Source of the DNA: Ramlibacter sp.
GTDB taxonomy: Bacteria > Pseudomonadota > Gammaproteobacteria > Burkholderiales > Burkholderiaceae_C
NCBI GenBank assembly: GCA_022844525.1
Contig: JALHLO010000010.1
Location: forward strand, 1 to 35,267
Direction: 5' to 3'
Length of the DNA: 35,267 nucleotides
The number at the start of each line of letters is the position of its first letter. Position 1 is the stretch's first letter. Of the stretch, positions 8,755 to 17,743 are shown piece by piece. The translations under genes and the position numbers were made by a program. The notes under the pieces are model-generated. The model did not search any database. It was given only the letters and a program-made list of their open reading frames with translations, and was not told the DNA's origin.

Positions 8755-8850
8755 GCGGGCACGATAGGCAGCCTCGGTCGTTCGCGCAGTGCGAACTTGG
8801 GATGCGCGCAGGTGACGGAAGAAGCAGGCGCGATGCCGCACAATGCGCAC
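8755..8850. promoter_or_regulatory. Divergent promoter region between fimT and ribD, with a 17-bp palindrome
   Basis: This 96-base region separates the divergent fimT-like and ribD genes. On the minus strand a TATCGT hexamer (8761-8766) stands 6 bases before the fimT ATG. On the plus strand CACAAT (8839-8844) stands 6 bases before the ribD ATG at 8851. A palindrome, GTTCGC-GCAGT-GCGAAC, occupies 8780-8796 and could be an operator affecting either gene. No FMN riboswitch-like conserved blocks are visible. The promoter calls are based on motif and spacing only. Confidence 0.45.
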
Positions 8851-9960
8851 ATGCCAGGTGCGAACCCGTGGATGCAGGAGGCCCTCGCGCTGGCGCGGCG
8901 CGCCGTCGGCGTGTCCGAACCCAACCCGCGGGTGGGCTGCGTCATCGTGTCCGCCGCGGGCGAGCTGCTGGGGTCGGGCCACACCCAGGCCGCCGGCCAG
9001 GCCCACGCCGAGATCATGGCCTTGCGCGATGCCGCGGCGCGCGGCGCGGACGTGCGCGGCGCCACCGCCCATGTCACGCTGGAGCCCTGCTCCCACCATG
9101 GCCGCACCGGTCCCTGCTGCGATGCGCTCGTCGCCGCCGGCATCGGCCGCGTCGTCGCCTCGCTGCAGGACCCCAACCCCCTGGTGGGTGGCCAGGGCTT
9201 CGAGCGGCTGCGCGCCGCGGGCATCGCGGTGGAAGTGGGTTTCGGCGCGGCCGAGTCGCGCGAGCTGAACATCGGCTTCTTCAGCCGCATGGTGCGCGCG
9301 CGGCCCTGGGTGCGGATGAAGATCGCCGCCTCGCTCGACGGCCAGACCGCGCTGGCCGGCGGGCAGAGCCAGTGGATCACCGGCGAAGCCGCGCGCGCCG
9401 ACGGCCACGCCTGGCGCGCCCGGGCGGGCGCCGTGCTGACCGGCATCGGCACCGTGCTCGAGGACGACCCGCGGCTGGACGTGCGGCTCGCGAGCGTGGG
9501 CCGGCAGCCGCCCCTGGTGGTCGTGGACAGCCGCCTGCAGACCCCGGCCGACGCCGCCCTCTTCGAGGTCGGGCAGCGGCCGGTCTGGATCTACGCGGCC
9601 GAGGCCCGCCCGCAGGCGCAGGCGCGACTGGAGGCGCGCGGCGCCACGGTCGCCCACCTGCCCGGGCCCGGCCAGAAGGTGGACCTGGCCGCGCTGCTGG
9701 AGGACCTGGCCGGCCGCGGGGTGAACGAGCTGCACGTGGAGGCCGGGTTCAAGCTCAACGGATCGCTGCTGCGCGAAGGCCTGGTCGACGAGTTCCTGGT
9801 GTACCTGGCGCCCAAGCTCCTGGGGCCCGGGCAGGGCATGGTGAACATCGGCCCGCTGGCGAGCCTGGCGGACGCGGTGGCCCTCGCCTTCCACTCGGTG
9901 GAGCCGGTCGGGCCGGACCTGCGGGTGCTGGCGCGTATCCCCGGCCGGGATGCGTTCTAG
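8851..9960 (+). CDS. ribD: Bifunctional diaminohydroxyphosphoribosylaminopyrimidine deaminase / 5-amino-6-(5-phosphoribosylamino)uracil reductase RibD
   Basis: A protein of 369 residues that catalyses the second and third steps of the riboflavin pathway: deamination of the pyrimidine ring, then NADPH-dependent reduction of the ribosyl side chain. The N-terminal cytidine-deaminase-like domain shows the zinc and catalytic motif HAEIMALRD and the PCSHHGRTGPC segment. The C-terminal reductase domain begins around WVRMKIAASLDGQTAL and ends near residue 369. The start at MPGANPW gives a normal family length. Another ATG at 8833 would add six residues, and a GTG lies further upstream. The chosen start is preceded at 6 bases by CACAAT, like other genes here. 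It heads the riboflavin, nusB, tolQRA gene string. Confidence 0.93.
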   Translation: MPGANPWMQEALALARRAVGVSEPNPRVGCVIVSAAGELLGSGHTQAAGQAHAEIMALRDAAARGADVRGATAHVTLEPCSHHGRTGPCCDALVAAGIGRVVASLQDPNPLVGGQGFERLRAAGIAVEVGFGAAESRELNIGFFSRMVRARPWVRMKIAASLDGQTALAGGQSQWITGEAARADGHAWRARAGAVLTGIGTVLEDDPRLDVRLASVGRQPPLVVVDSRLQTPADAALFEVGQRPVWIYAAEARPQAQARLEARGATVAHLPGPGQKVDLAALLEDLAGRGVNELHVEAGFKLNGSLLREGLVDEFLVYLAPKLLGPGQGMVNIGPLASLADAVALAFHSVEPVGPDLRVLARIPGRDAF

Positions 9961-9970
9961 CCGGACCTGT

Positions 9971-9976
9971 CAAAAT
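9971..9976 (+). promoter_or_regulatory. Candidate -10 element for ribE
   Basis: CAAAAT, preceded by TGT (an extended -10 arrangement, TG plus one base), ends 6 bases before the ribE ATG. Transcription from it would begin at or next to the start codon, giving a leaderless message. It lies in the 22-base gap after the ribD stop, so it would be an internal promoter of the riboflavin operon. The call rests on sequence and spacing alone. Confidence 0.4.
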
Positions 9977-9982
9977 GCGCGG

Positions 9983-10612
9983 ATGTTCACCGGCATCATC
10001 ACCGGCGTCGGGCGTATCGCCGCCATCGACGACCTCGGATCTTCCCAGCAGCACGGCAAGCGGCTCACCATCGCGGCGCCCGCCGGCTACCTGGAGGACG
10101 TGGGGCTGGGGGACAGCATCGCGCTCAACGGCGCCTGCATGACGGTCACTTCCCTGGACGCCGGCGCGGGCCGCTTCGGCATCGACATCTCCGCCGAATC
10201 CCTGGACAAGACCGCCGGGCTGGACCGCCTGGGCGAGGTGAACCTGGAAAAGGCCCTGCGCCCGCAGGACCGCCTGGGCGGGCACCTGGTCTCCGGCCAC
10301 GTCGACGGCGTCGGCCGCGTGCTGAAGATGGAGCCGGTGGGCGAGAGCTGGGAACTGCGCATCCTGGCGCCGCGCGCCCTGGGCAAGTACCTGGCGTACA
10401 AGGGCTCGATCACCGTCAACGGCGTGAGCCTCACGGTCAACAGCATCGCCGACACCGCCGAAGGCACCGAGCTGAGCATCAACCTCATCCCGCACACCGT
10501 GCAGAACACGGCGCTGCATGCGCTGGCCGCCGGCAGCCGGGTCAACCTGGAGATCGACCTGATCGCCCGTTACGTCGAGCGCATGCTGAGCGCCGGAAAG
10601 GTCAACGCATGA
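9983..10612 (+). CDS. ribE: Riboflavin synthase, alpha chain
   Basis: A protein of 209 residues that dismutates two 6,7-dimethyl-8-ribityllumazine molecules to riboflavin and a pyrimidinedione. The family signature [10 protein letters not shown] is at the N-terminus. The two lumazine-binding repeats are visible: the first with [16 protein letters not shown] and ISAESLDKT, the second with [15 protein letters not shown] and [10 protein letters not shown]. The link [13 protein letters not shown] between them is typical. The length matches the family. The stop overlaps the ribBX start (ATGA). The gene lies 22 bases after ribD. Confidence 0.95.
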   Translation: MFTGIITGVGRIAAIDDLGSSQQHGKRLTIAAPAGYLEDVGLGDSIALNGACMTVTSLDAGAGRFGIDISAESLDKTAGLDRLGEVNLEKALRPQDRLGGHLVSGHVDGVGRVLKMEPVGESWELRILAPRALGKYLAYKGSITVNGVSLTVNSIADTAEGTELSINLIPHTVQNTALHALAAGSRVNLEIDLIARYVERMLSAGKVNA

Positions 10613-11742
10613 ACGCCCGCACCCCCCTCGTCCCCGTTCCCGTCGCTCCCGTGGAGGAGATCGTGGCCGAGATGAAGGCCGGCCGCATGGTCATCCTGGT
10701 CGACGAGGAGGACCGCGAGAACGAGGGCGACCTGGTCCTCGCCGCCGAACACGTCACGCCCGAGGCGATCAACTTCATGGCGCGGTTCGGCCGCGGGCTG
10801 ATCTGCCTGACGCTCACCCGCGAGCGCTGCGAGCGCCTGAAGCTGCCGCCCATGGTGGCGCGCAACGGCACCAAGATGGGCACCGCCTTCACCGTCTCGA
10901 TCGAGGCGGCCGAGGGCGTCACCACCGGCATCTCCGCGGCCGACCGCGCCCGCACCGTGCAGGCCGCCGTGGCCCGCGATGCCCGGCCCGACGACCTGGT
11001 GCAGCCGGGGCACATCTTCCCGCTGCAGGCGGTGGACGGCGGCGTGCTGATGCGCGCCGGCCATACCGAGGCGGGCTGCGACCTGGCGGCGCTGGCCGGC
11101 CTGACGCCCGCCGCCGTGATCTGCGAGATCATGAAGGACGACGGCACCATGGCGCGGCTGCCGGACCTGCAGCTGTTCGCCGCGGAACACGGGCTGAAGA
11201 TCGGCACCATCGCCGACCTGATCGGCTACCGCAGCCGCACCGAAAGCCTGGTGGAGAAGCTGGCCACCCGGCCGCTGGCCACCGCCTACGGCGAGTTCAT
11301 CGCCCACGCCTGGCGCGACAAGCCCAGCCAGGGCCTGCACCTGGCGCTGGTCAGGGGCGAGTGGCAGCCCACCCAGGAAGTGCCGGTGCGCGTGCACGAG
11401 CCGCTGTCGGTGCTGGACGCGCTGGAGGTGAACCGCGGCATGCACTCGTGGAACCTCGACGCCAGCCTCAAGCACATCGCGGCCACCGGCCACGGCGTGG
11501 CGGTGCTGCTCAATTGCGGCGAGAGCGCCGAGCAGCTGCTGGCGCAGTTCGAGGGCACGGCGAAGGCCTCGCACGCGCCCGAGCGCGGCCGCATGGACCT
11601 GCGCAGCTACGGCGTGGGCGCGCAGATCCTGCGCGAGTGCGGCGTGCACCGCATGAACCTGATGGGCACGCCGCGGCGCATGCCCAGCATGGCCGGCTAC
11701 GGCCTGGAAGTGGCGGGCTACACGCCCCGCCCGAACGCGTAA
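10609..11742 (+). CDS. ribBX: 3,4-dihydroxy-2-butanone 4-phosphate synthase with degenerate GTP cyclohydrolase II-like domain (RibBX type)
   Basis: A protein of 377 residues. The N-terminal RibB domain (residues 1 to about 205) makes the four-carbon precursor of riboflavin from ribulose 5-phosphate. It contains [11 protein letters not shown] at residues 32-42 and the HTEAGCDLA motif at 152-160. The C-terminal part (about 220-377) resembles GTP cyclohydrolase II: it keeps [11 protein letters not shown] and the terminal [20 protein letters not shown]. It lacks the zinc cysteine cluster that normally follows the VRVHSEC-type motif, and it lacks the catalytic GRGIGL-type segment. Proteins of this kind are known in Proteobacteria as RibBX and do not replace RibA. 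A separate ribA must therefore exist elsewhere. The gene is translationally coupled to ribE. Confidence 0.9.
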   Translation: MNARTPLVPVPVAPVEEIVAEMKAGRMVILVDEEDRENEGDLVLAAEHVTPEAINFMARFGRGLICLTLTRERCERLKLPPMVARNGTKMGTAFTVSIEAAEGVTTGISAADRARTVQAAVARDARPDDLVQPGHIFPLQAVDGGVLMRAGHTEAGCDLAALAGLTPAAVICEIMKDDGTMARLPDLQLFAAEHGLKIGTIADLIGYRSRTESLVEKLATRPLATAYGEFIAHAWRDKPSQGLHLALVRGEWQPTQEVPVRVHEPLSVLDALEVNRGMHSWNLDASLKHIAATGHGVAVLLNCGESAEQLLAQFEGTAKASHAPERGRMDLRSYGVGAQILRECGVHRMNLMGTPRRMPSMAGYGLEVAGYTPRPNA

Positions 11743-11757
11743 GAACCAAGGGAAATC

Positions 11758-12222
11758 ATGTTCGGAGCAGACAAGGGCACGTCGAGTAGCCTCGACGGCA
11801 AGAAGCTGGTCATCGGCATCGTGCAGGCGCGCTTCAACCAGGCGGTGACCAACGCGCTGGCCAAGGCGTGCTGGGACGAGCTGCTGGCGCACGGCGTGCA
11901 GGAAAAGGACATCGAGCACGTGCAGGTGCCCGGCGCCCTGGAAGTGCCGGTGGCGCTGCAGGCCATGGCCGAAAAGGGCGGCTACGACGCGCTGATCGCG
12001 CTGGGCTGCATCATCCGCGGCGAGACCTACCACTTCGAGCTGGTCGCCAACGAGTCGGCCGCCGGGGTGACGCGCGTGTCGCTCGACTACCAGCTGCCGA
12101 TCGCCAACGCGATCCTGACCACCGAGAACATGGAGCAGGCGGTGGCGCGCCAGGTCGACAAGGGCCGCGACGCCGCGCAGGTCGCGATCGAGATGGCCAA
12201 CCTGCTGGACGAGATCGAATGA
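11758..12222 (+). CDS. ribH: 6,7-dimethyl-8-ribityllumazine synthase
   Basis: A protein of 154 residues that condenses the pyrimidine product of RibD with dihydroxybutanone phosphate to form the lumazine substrate of RibE. Family motifs are clear: VQARFN near the N-terminus, [14 protein letters not shown], and the active-site region [19 protein letters not shown]. The length matches the family. The ATG follows a GGGAA ribosome binding site and lies 15 bases after ribBX. The stop overlaps the nusB start codon (ATGA), as is common in Proteobacteria. Confidence 0.96.
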   Translation: MFGADKGTSSSLDGKKLVIGIVQARFNQAVTNALAKACWDELLAHGVQEKDIEHVQVPGALEVPVALQAMAEKGGYDALIALGCIIRGETYHFELVANESAAGVTRVSLDYQLPIANAILTTENMEQAVARQVDKGRDAAQVAIEMANLLDEIE

Positions 12223-12695
12223 CGACGGCACCCGCCCGCAAGACCTCGGCCAAGCCGCCGCGCAGCCGCGCCCGCGAGTTCGCGGTGCAGGCGCTGTACC
12301 AGCACCTGGTGGGCCGGCAGGACGCCGAGTCGATCGACCAGTTCACCCGCGGCCTGTCGGGCTTCCACAAGGCCGACTCGGTGCACTACGACGCCCTGCT
12401 CCACGGCTGCATCCGCGAAGCGGCGGAGCTCGACGCCCTGATCCTGCCGCTGCTCGATCGCAAGCTGGAGGAGATCTCGCCGATCGAGCATGCGGTGATG
12501 TGGATCGGCGCCTACGAGTTCCTGCACGCGGCGGACGTGCCGTGGCGCGTGGTGCTCAACGAGTGCATCGAACTGGCCAAGGAGTTCGGCGGCACCGATG
12601 GCCACAAGTACGTCAACGGCGTGCTCAACGGCCTGGCGCCCAAGCTGCGCGGGCCGGAGGTGGAGGCGGACCGCGCCACCGGGAAGGCGCGCTGA
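12219..12695 (+). CDS. nusB: Transcription antitermination factor NusB
   Basis: A protein of 158 residues. NusB pairs with NusE (S10) and binds boxA RNA, supporting processive transcription of rRNA operons. The NusB fold is recognisable by [17 protein letters not shown] near the N-terminus, [18 protein letters not shown], the [19 protein letters not shown] helix, and the [16 protein letters not shown] end. The N-terminus has a short basic, disordered stretch. The gene overlaps ribH at its start and the aminotransferase at its end (TGATG). The ribH-nusB pairing is widespread. Confidence 0.95.
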   Translation: MTTAPARKTSAKPPRSRAREFAVQALYQHLVGRQDAESIDQFTRGLSGFHKADSVHYDALLHGCIREAAELDALILPLLDRKLEEISPIEHAVMWIGAYEFLHAADVPWRVVLNECIELAKEFGGTDGHKYVNGVLNGLAPKLRGPEVEADRATGKAR

Positions 12696-13879
12696 TGAGG
12701 ATCTCGAAACGCGCCGAGCGGATCGAGCCCTTCTACGTCATGGAGGTCGCCAAGGCGGCCGCGCAGATGGCGCGCGAGGTCGCCCACAGCGGCACCCCCA
12801 TGATCTTCCTGAACATCGGCGAGCCGGATTTCACGGCACCGCCGCTGGTGCAGGAAGCGGCCGAACGCGCGGTCCGCCAGGGCCGCACCCAGTACACGCA
12901 TGCCGCCGGGCTCGATGCCCTGCGCGAACGCATCAGCGGCTGGTATGCCCAGCGCTTCGGGGCGGACGTGCCCGCCAGCCGCATCGTGGTCACGGCCGGC
13001 GCTTCGGCCGCCCTGCAGCTGGCCTGCCTGGCGCTGGTCGAGGCCGGCGACGAGATCCTGATGCCGGACCCGAGCTATCCCTGCAACCGCCACTTCGTGA
13101 GCGCGGCGGACGGCAATGCGGTGCTGATCCCGACCACCGCCGGGGAGCGCTACCAGCTCAGCGCCGCCAAGGTGCAGGAGCACTGGGGGCCCAGGACGCG
13201 CGGCGTGCTGCTGGCGTCGCCGTCGAACCCCACGGGCACCTCGATCCACCCGGACGAACTGCGCAAGATCCATTCCTTCGTGCAATCGAAGGGCGGCATC
13301 ACCCTGCTGGACGAGATCTACCTGGGCCTGTCCTACGAGGACACCTTCGGCCACACCGCGCTGGCGATCGACGACCAGGTGGTCAGCATCAACAGCTTTT
13401 CCAAGTACTTCAACATGACCGGCTGGCGCCTGGGCTGGATGGTGGTGCCCCAGGCGCTGGTGCCGGCCGTGGAGCGGCTGGCGCAGAACCTGTTCATCTG
13501 CCCCAGCACGGTGGCGCAGCATGCGGCGCTGGCCTGCTTCGAGCCTGAGAGCATCGCGGAGTACGAGCGCCGGCGCGCCGAATTCAAGGCCCGCCGCGAC
13601 TGGTTCATCCCGCAGCTGCGGGCCATGGGCCTGCCGGTGCCGGTGATGCCCGACGGCGCCTTCTACGCCTGGGCCGACTGCGGCGAGGCCGCGCGCCGCC
13701 TGGGCGTGCAAGGCAGCTGGGACTTCGCCTTCGAGGCGATGAAGCGCGCGCACGTGGCGGTCACGCCGGGGCGCGACTTCGGCCATGCCGAGACCGGCCG
13801 CTTCATCCGTTTCTCCACCGCCAACTCGATGGCGCAGCTGCAGGAAGCGGCCGCGCGCCTGCAGGGCCTGCTTCGATGA
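12695..13879 (+). CDS. PLP-dependent class I/II aminotransferase
   Basis: A protein of 394 residues of the aspartate aminotransferase fold. Seen: IGEPDF at 41-46 (substrate-binding N-terminal segment), SPSNPTG at 175-181 (PLP-contacting Asn178), LLDEIYLGL with Asp206, and SFSKYFNMTGWRLGW with the PLP lysine at 237. A C-terminal RFIRFS supplies the carboxylate-binding arginine. It belongs to the general AspC/alanine/aromatic group, and substrate specificity cannot be told from sequence by eye. In Burkholderiales an aminotransferase is often encoded between nusB and ybgC. It is coupled to both neighbours by overlapping start and stop codons. Confidence 0.9.
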   Translation: MRISKRAERIEPFYVMEVAKAAAQMAREVAHSGTPMIFLNIGEPDFTAPPLVQEAAERAVRQGRTQYTHAAGLDALRERISGWYAQRFGADVPASRIVVTAGASAALQLACLALVEAGDEILMPDPSYPCNRHFVSAADGNAVLIPTTAGERYQLSAAKVQEHWGPRTRGVLLASPSNPTGTSIHPDELRKIHSFVQSKGGITLLDEIYLGLSYEDTFGHTALAIDDQVVSINSFSKYFNMTGWRLGWMVVPQALVPAVERLAQNLFICPSTVAQHAALACFEPESIAEYERRRAEFKARRDWFIPQLRAMGLPVPVMPDGAFYAWADCGEAARRLGVQGSWDFAFEAMKRAHVAVTPGRDFGHAETGRFIRFSTANSMAQLQEAAARLQGLLR

Positions 13880-14289
13880 ACAGTCACCAGGTCTTTACCT
13901 GGCCGATACGCGTCTACTGGGAAGACACCGATGCGGGCGGCATCGTGTTCTATGCAAACTACCTGAAGTTTTTCGAGCGGGCGCGCACGGAGTGGCTGCG
14001 TTCGCTGGGCGTCAACCAGGGCACGTTGAAGGAGGCCGGCGGCGGCATGTTCGTGGTGAGCGAGACCTCGGTGCGCTACCTGCAGCCGTCCCGCCTGGAC
14101 GATGAACTTCTTGTTACGGCCCGGCTGGAAGCGGGCGGGCGCGCGTCTCTCATAATCGCGCAACAAGCGTTGAGGGGCGGCACCGTGCTGTGCGAAGGAA
14201 CGATCCGCATCGGCTGGGTCGACGCCGCGACGCTGCGGCCCGGGCGCATCCCGCCCGCGATCCTCGAAGTGCTGAACACCAAGGCATGA
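13876..14289 (+). CDS. ybgC: Tol-Pal-associated acyl-CoA thioesterase YbgC
   Basis: A protein of 137 residues with the hotdog fold of the 4-hydroxybenzoyl-CoA thioesterase family. The motif RVYWEDTDAGGIVFYANYLKFFERARTEWL is diagnostic (catalytic Asp in DTDAGG). YbgC is a cytoplasmic acyl-CoA thioesterase encoded at the head of tol-pal operons and linked to phospholipid metabolism at the inner membrane. The gene overlaps the aminotransferase by 4 bases and tolQ by 4 bases. A CATAAT sequence at 14151-14156 could be an internal -10 for the tol genes, but no matching -35 is seen. Confidence 0.94.
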   Translation: MNSHQVFTWPIRVYWEDTDAGGIVFYANYLKFFERARTEWLRSLGVNQGTLKEAGGGMFVVSETSVRYLQPSRLDDELLVTARLEAGGRASLIIAQQALRGGTVLCEGTIRIGWVDAATLRPGRIPPAILEVLNTKA

Positions 14290-14983
14290 ACCAAGACCTC
14301 TCCATCCTGCAGCTCGTGCTCGGCGCGAGCTTCGTCGTGCAGCTCGTCATGCTGCTGCTGCTGCTGGTGTCCGTCACCAGCTGGGCGGCCATCTTCCGCA
14401 AGCTGTTCGCGCTGCGCCGCGTGAAGACGCTCAACGCCGACTTCGAGCGCGAGTTCTGGTCCGGCACCAGCCTGAACGACCTGTTCTCCTCCGCCGCGCA
14501 GAACGCCAAGCTGGCCGGCCCGATGGAACGCATCTTCGCCTCCGGCATGCGCGAGTACCAGAAGCTGCGCGAGCGCCGCATCGGCGACGCCGGCACGCTG
14601 CTCGATGGCGCGCGCCGCGCCATGCGCGCGAGCTTCCAGCGCGAGCTGGACGCGGTGGAAAGCAACCTGTCCTTCCTGGCCTCGGTCGGCTCGGTGTCCC
14701 CCTACGTCGGCCTGTTCGGCACGGTCTGGGGGATCATGCATGCCTTCACCGGGCTGGCCTCGCTGCAGACCGTGACGCTGGCGACCGTGGCGCCCGGCAT
14801 CGCCGAAGCGCTGGTGGCCACGGCGCTCGGCCTGTTCGCCGCCATCCCGGCGGTGGTCGCGTACAACCGCTTCGCGCGCGACATCGACCGCGTCGCGATC
14901 AACCTGGAGACCTTCATCGAGGAGTTCTCCAACATCCTGCAGCGCAACCTGGGCGGGCTCACGGGCACCGCCTCCGGCCACTG

Positions 14984-14984
<1 letters not shown>
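14286..14984 (+). CDS. tolQ: Tol-Pal system inner membrane protein TolQ
   Basis: A protein of 232 residues of the MotA/TolQ/ExbB proton channel family. There is one N-terminal membrane segment (about residues 8-32, LQLVLGASFVVQLVMLLLLL), a cytoplasmic region, and two more membrane segments in the C-terminal half with VGSVSPYVGLFGTVWGIMHAF and VAPGIAEALVATALGLFAAIPAVVAYN. With TolR it forms the proton-driven motor that energises TolA for outer membrane invagination during division. The start overlaps ybgC (ATGA) and the stop overlaps tolR (TGATG). Confidence 0.96.
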
Positions 14985-15411
<427 letters not shown>

Positions 15412-15415
<4 letters not shown>

Positions 15416-16320
15416 ACGCCACCACCGACCGCCTGGAGTTCGCGCCCCCGAAGCAACCCGGGCTGCTGCGCGGCTTCGCGCTCGCGGTGCTGGCGCATGG
15501 CCTGCTGGTGGCGGGCCTGATGCACGGCCTGCAGTGGAAGCGCGACGCGCAGGACGCCGCGGTGGAGGCCGAACTCTGGTCCGCGCTGCCGCGGGAGGCC
15601 GCCCCGCGCGAGGTGCAGCCCCCGCCCCCGCCGCCGCAGCCCGTGGTGCAGGCCCCGCCGCAGCCGCCGGTGGTGAAGGCGCCGCCCCAGCCCGACCCGC
15701 AGGTCCAGCGCGATGCGCAGATCGCGCTGGAACGCGAGCAGGAAAGGCGCGAACGCGAACTGGAAAAGCGCGAGCTCGAGAAGCGCAAGCTGGTCGAACA
15801 GCGCGCCAAGCTGGAAGCGCAGAAGAAGAAGCAGCGCGAGGAAGAACTCGCGAAGAAGAAGCTGGAGCAGCAGAAGCTCGTGGCCGAGGCGAAGCGCAAG
15901 GAAGAAGAGAAGAAGCGCAGGCAGCAGGAGCAGGAGGAGCGCGACGCCAGGAGGCTCGCCGCGATCCGCGAGGAGAACATGCGCCGCATGCAGAACATGG
16001 CCGGCACGGGCGCGCCCTCCTCCACCGGGACCGCGGCGCAGTCCTCGGGGCCGTCGGCGGGCTGGGGCGCCAAGGTGCAGGCGCGCGTGCGGCCCAACAT
16101 CGTGTTCACCGAGGCCGTCGGCGGCAACCCGAAGGCGGAAGTGGAAGTGCGCACCGCCCCCGACGGCACCATCGTCGGCAAGAAGCTGGTGCGCTCCAGC
16201 GGCGTCAAGGCCTGGGACGACGCGGTGCTGCGCGCACTGGACAAGACGGAGTCGCTGCCGCGCGACGTCGATGGCCGCGTGCCCTCGCCCGTCATCATCG
16301 ACTTCCGACCGCGCAACTGA
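15412..16320 (+). CDS. tolA: Cell envelope integrity protein TolA
   Basis: A protein of 302 residues with the three-part TolA layout. An N-terminal membrane anchor spans about residues 18-40 (GFALAVLAHGLLVAGLMHGL). A proline-rich stretch and then a long charged coiled coil rich in Glu, Arg, Lys and Ala fill about residues 60-190. A small C-terminal globular domain of the TonB/TolA type contains GWGAKVQARVRPNIVF and ends in PSPVIIDFRPRN. It spans the periplasm to contact Pal/TolB. A hairpin lies just after the stop, and tolB-pal do not follow. In many Proteobacteria they do, so the rest of the system must be elsewhere. Confidence 0.94.
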
Positions 16321-16325
16321 CCGCC

Positions 16326-16344
16326 GGTCCGCGACGCGCGGACC
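16326..16344 (+). terminator. Hairpin after tolA, probable terminator
   Basis: A perfect 8-bp stem, GGTCCGCG with CGCGGACC around a 3-base loop, begins 5 bases after the tolA stop. It is followed by a mixed ATCCTGTTGC stretch rather than a long T run, so intrinsic termination may be partial. It marks the end of the ribD-to-tolA gene string. Confidence 0.5.
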
Positions 16345-16468
16345 ATCCTGTTGCATCCCGCGCCCGGACTTCTACCAGACCCCTCTTACGCGGCCTGCTT
16401 ATAGTGGTCCGGCAGGCATTAAGCAAATTGCCTCCACTGCTCCTGATTTGCTAGCGACGTTTGCAACC

Positions 16469-16485
16469 TGCGGTAAGTTGCCGCA
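16469..16485 (+). promoter_or_regulatory. Near-palindromic element upstream of the LivK-TauD-Bug unit
   Basis: TGCGGTAAGTTGCCGCA is a 17-bp near-palindrome (7 of 8 pairs) 112 bases before the first start codon of the unit. A related element with 14 of 17 identical bases is found at 19773-19789, 109 bases before the next unit. The surrounding 16345-16597 region holds no gene I can support and is less GC-rich than the coding DNA around it. I could not place a confident -35/-10 pair, although TATAGT at 16400-16405 is a possible -10. Confidence 0.45.
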
Positions 16486-16597
16486 GGACACGCCAATTCC
16501 CTCTGTTCAATCAACACGCGTCCTCACGAAACTCGTGTAGGCGTGGCAAGCCGTGGCGCAACCAGCGCCCGCCGCGCCGACAGGGAGGGGAACAACA

Positions 16598-17728
16598 ATG
16601 AACCGCCGCAAGTTTCTCGCGCGGGGGGCCGGCGTGGGAGTCGCCGCCGCCGTGTCGTCCGCAGGCCTGGGCGCAGCCGCCGACGCCACGCCCATCGTGG
16701 TGGGGCAGTCCGCCGCCCTGACCGGCCCGCAGGCCGGATTCGGCATCGCCATCCGCGACGGCATTCTCGCCGCGCTGCAGATCGCCAACCGCAACGGCGG
16801 CGTGAACGGCCGCCCCGTGCAGCTTCTTTCCGTCGACGACGTGGGCGAGAAGGCGAAGACGGAGGCCAACGTCGACCTGCTGTCGGCCAACCCCAAGGTG
16901 GTGGGCCTGACCGGATTCACCACCCGCCCCTGCTCCGAAGCGGGCGCGCTGCTGGCGGCGAAGGAAGGCATAGCGCTGGTCGGCGCCTTCTCGGGCACGC
17001 CGCTGCTCTATGGCGACAAGGCGGCGACCACCTTCACCACGCGCGCCAGCTACGAGCGCGAGCTGGACGCCATCGTGCGGCACTACCGCTTCCTGGGCAT
17101 GCAGAAGTTCGGCTTCGTGCACCTGGAGGATGCGAAGTCCACCAACGTGCCGCTGCTGGAGAAGATCCTCGCCACGCACGGCGGCCAGCTGGTGGTGACG
17201 GCGGGCGTGGACCGCAAGGGTCCCGGCCTGAATGCCAACGCCATCCGCACGCTGGAGGCCAGCAGGCCGGACATGCTGATCATCCTGGCCAACAACGCGC
17301 CGCTGACCGGCTTCCTGCGCGAGTACGCGCCGCGCACGCTGGTGCTGCCCAAGATGGTGATCTCCTTCGTCGACCGCGAGAAGCTGCTGGCCGACCTGGG
17401 CAAGGACGCCGCGGGCGTGGGCTTCAGCGTGGTCGTGCCCGAGTACACGCGCGGGAAGTACTGGGTGGTGCGCGAGTTCCTGGCGCAGGCCAGGGAGATG
17501 AAGGTGGCCGTCACGCCGGTGTCGCTGGAGGGCTTCGTCACCGGGCTGGCGCTGGTGGAAGGGCTGCGCAGCGCGCGCAGCGACACCCGCGCGGCACTGG
17601 TCGAAGGCATGGCCCGCGTGGGCAGCCTCGACCTGGGCTACACCAACCTGCGCTTCACCCGCAATGAGCGCTCGGGCTCGCGCTTCGTGGACCTGTCGCT
17701 CGCCTCCCGCAACGCGGGCATCGTCTGA
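16598..17728 (+). CDS. LivK-like ABC transporter substrate-binding protein (orphan)
   Basis: A protein of 376 residues. The N-terminus MNRRKFLARGAGVGVAAAVSSAG is a twin-arginine (Tat) type signal sequence. The mature part matches the branched-chain amino acid type periplasmic binding family (Peripla_BP_6): IVVGQSAALTGPQAGFGIAIRDGI at the start, NRNGGVNGRPVQLLSVDD next, and VVGLTGFTTRPCSEA in the ligand cleft. This family binds amino acids, aromatic acids, amides and other small organics, so the ligand is not predictable. GGGAGGGG is the ribosome binding site. No permease or ATPase gene is adjacent. It shares a unit with a TauD-type oxygenase 15 bases downstream. Confidence 0.88.
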   Translation: MNRRKFLARGAGVGVAAAVSSAGLGAAADATPIVVGQSAALTGPQAGFGIAIRDGILAALQIANRNGGVNGRPVQLLSVDDVGEKAKTEANVDLLSANPKVVGLTGFTTRPCSEAGALLAAKEGIALVGAFSGTPLLYGDKAATTFTTRASYERELDAIVRHYRFLGMQKFGFVHLEDAKSTNVPLLEKILATHGGQLVVTAGVDRKGPGLNANAIRTLEASRPDMLIILANNAPLTGFLREYAPRTLVLPKMVISFVDREKLLADLGKDAAGVGFSVVVPEYTRGKYWVVREFLAQAREMKVAVTPVSLEGFVTGLALVEGLRSARSDTRAALVEGMARVGSLDLGYTNLRFTRNERSGSRFVDLSLASRNAGIV

Positions 17729-17743
17729 TCCAGGGAGGCATCC

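Noticed and set aside
9961-10608. FMN (RFN) riboswitch in front of the riboflavin genes
   Set aside because: Gaps between the rib genes are 22 bases or shorter and the 96-base region before ribD shows none of the conserved riboswitch blocks.
11200-11742. GTP cyclohydrolase II activity for the C-terminal domain of the RibB protein
   Set aside because: The zinc cysteines and the catalytic GRG-type loop are absent, so the domain is treated as RibX-like.
16345-16597. A tolB gene or small RNA in the gap after tolA
   Set aside because: No reading frame with TolB features and no convincing RNA fold with terminator were found. The gap holds only the hairpin and the palindrome-like element.
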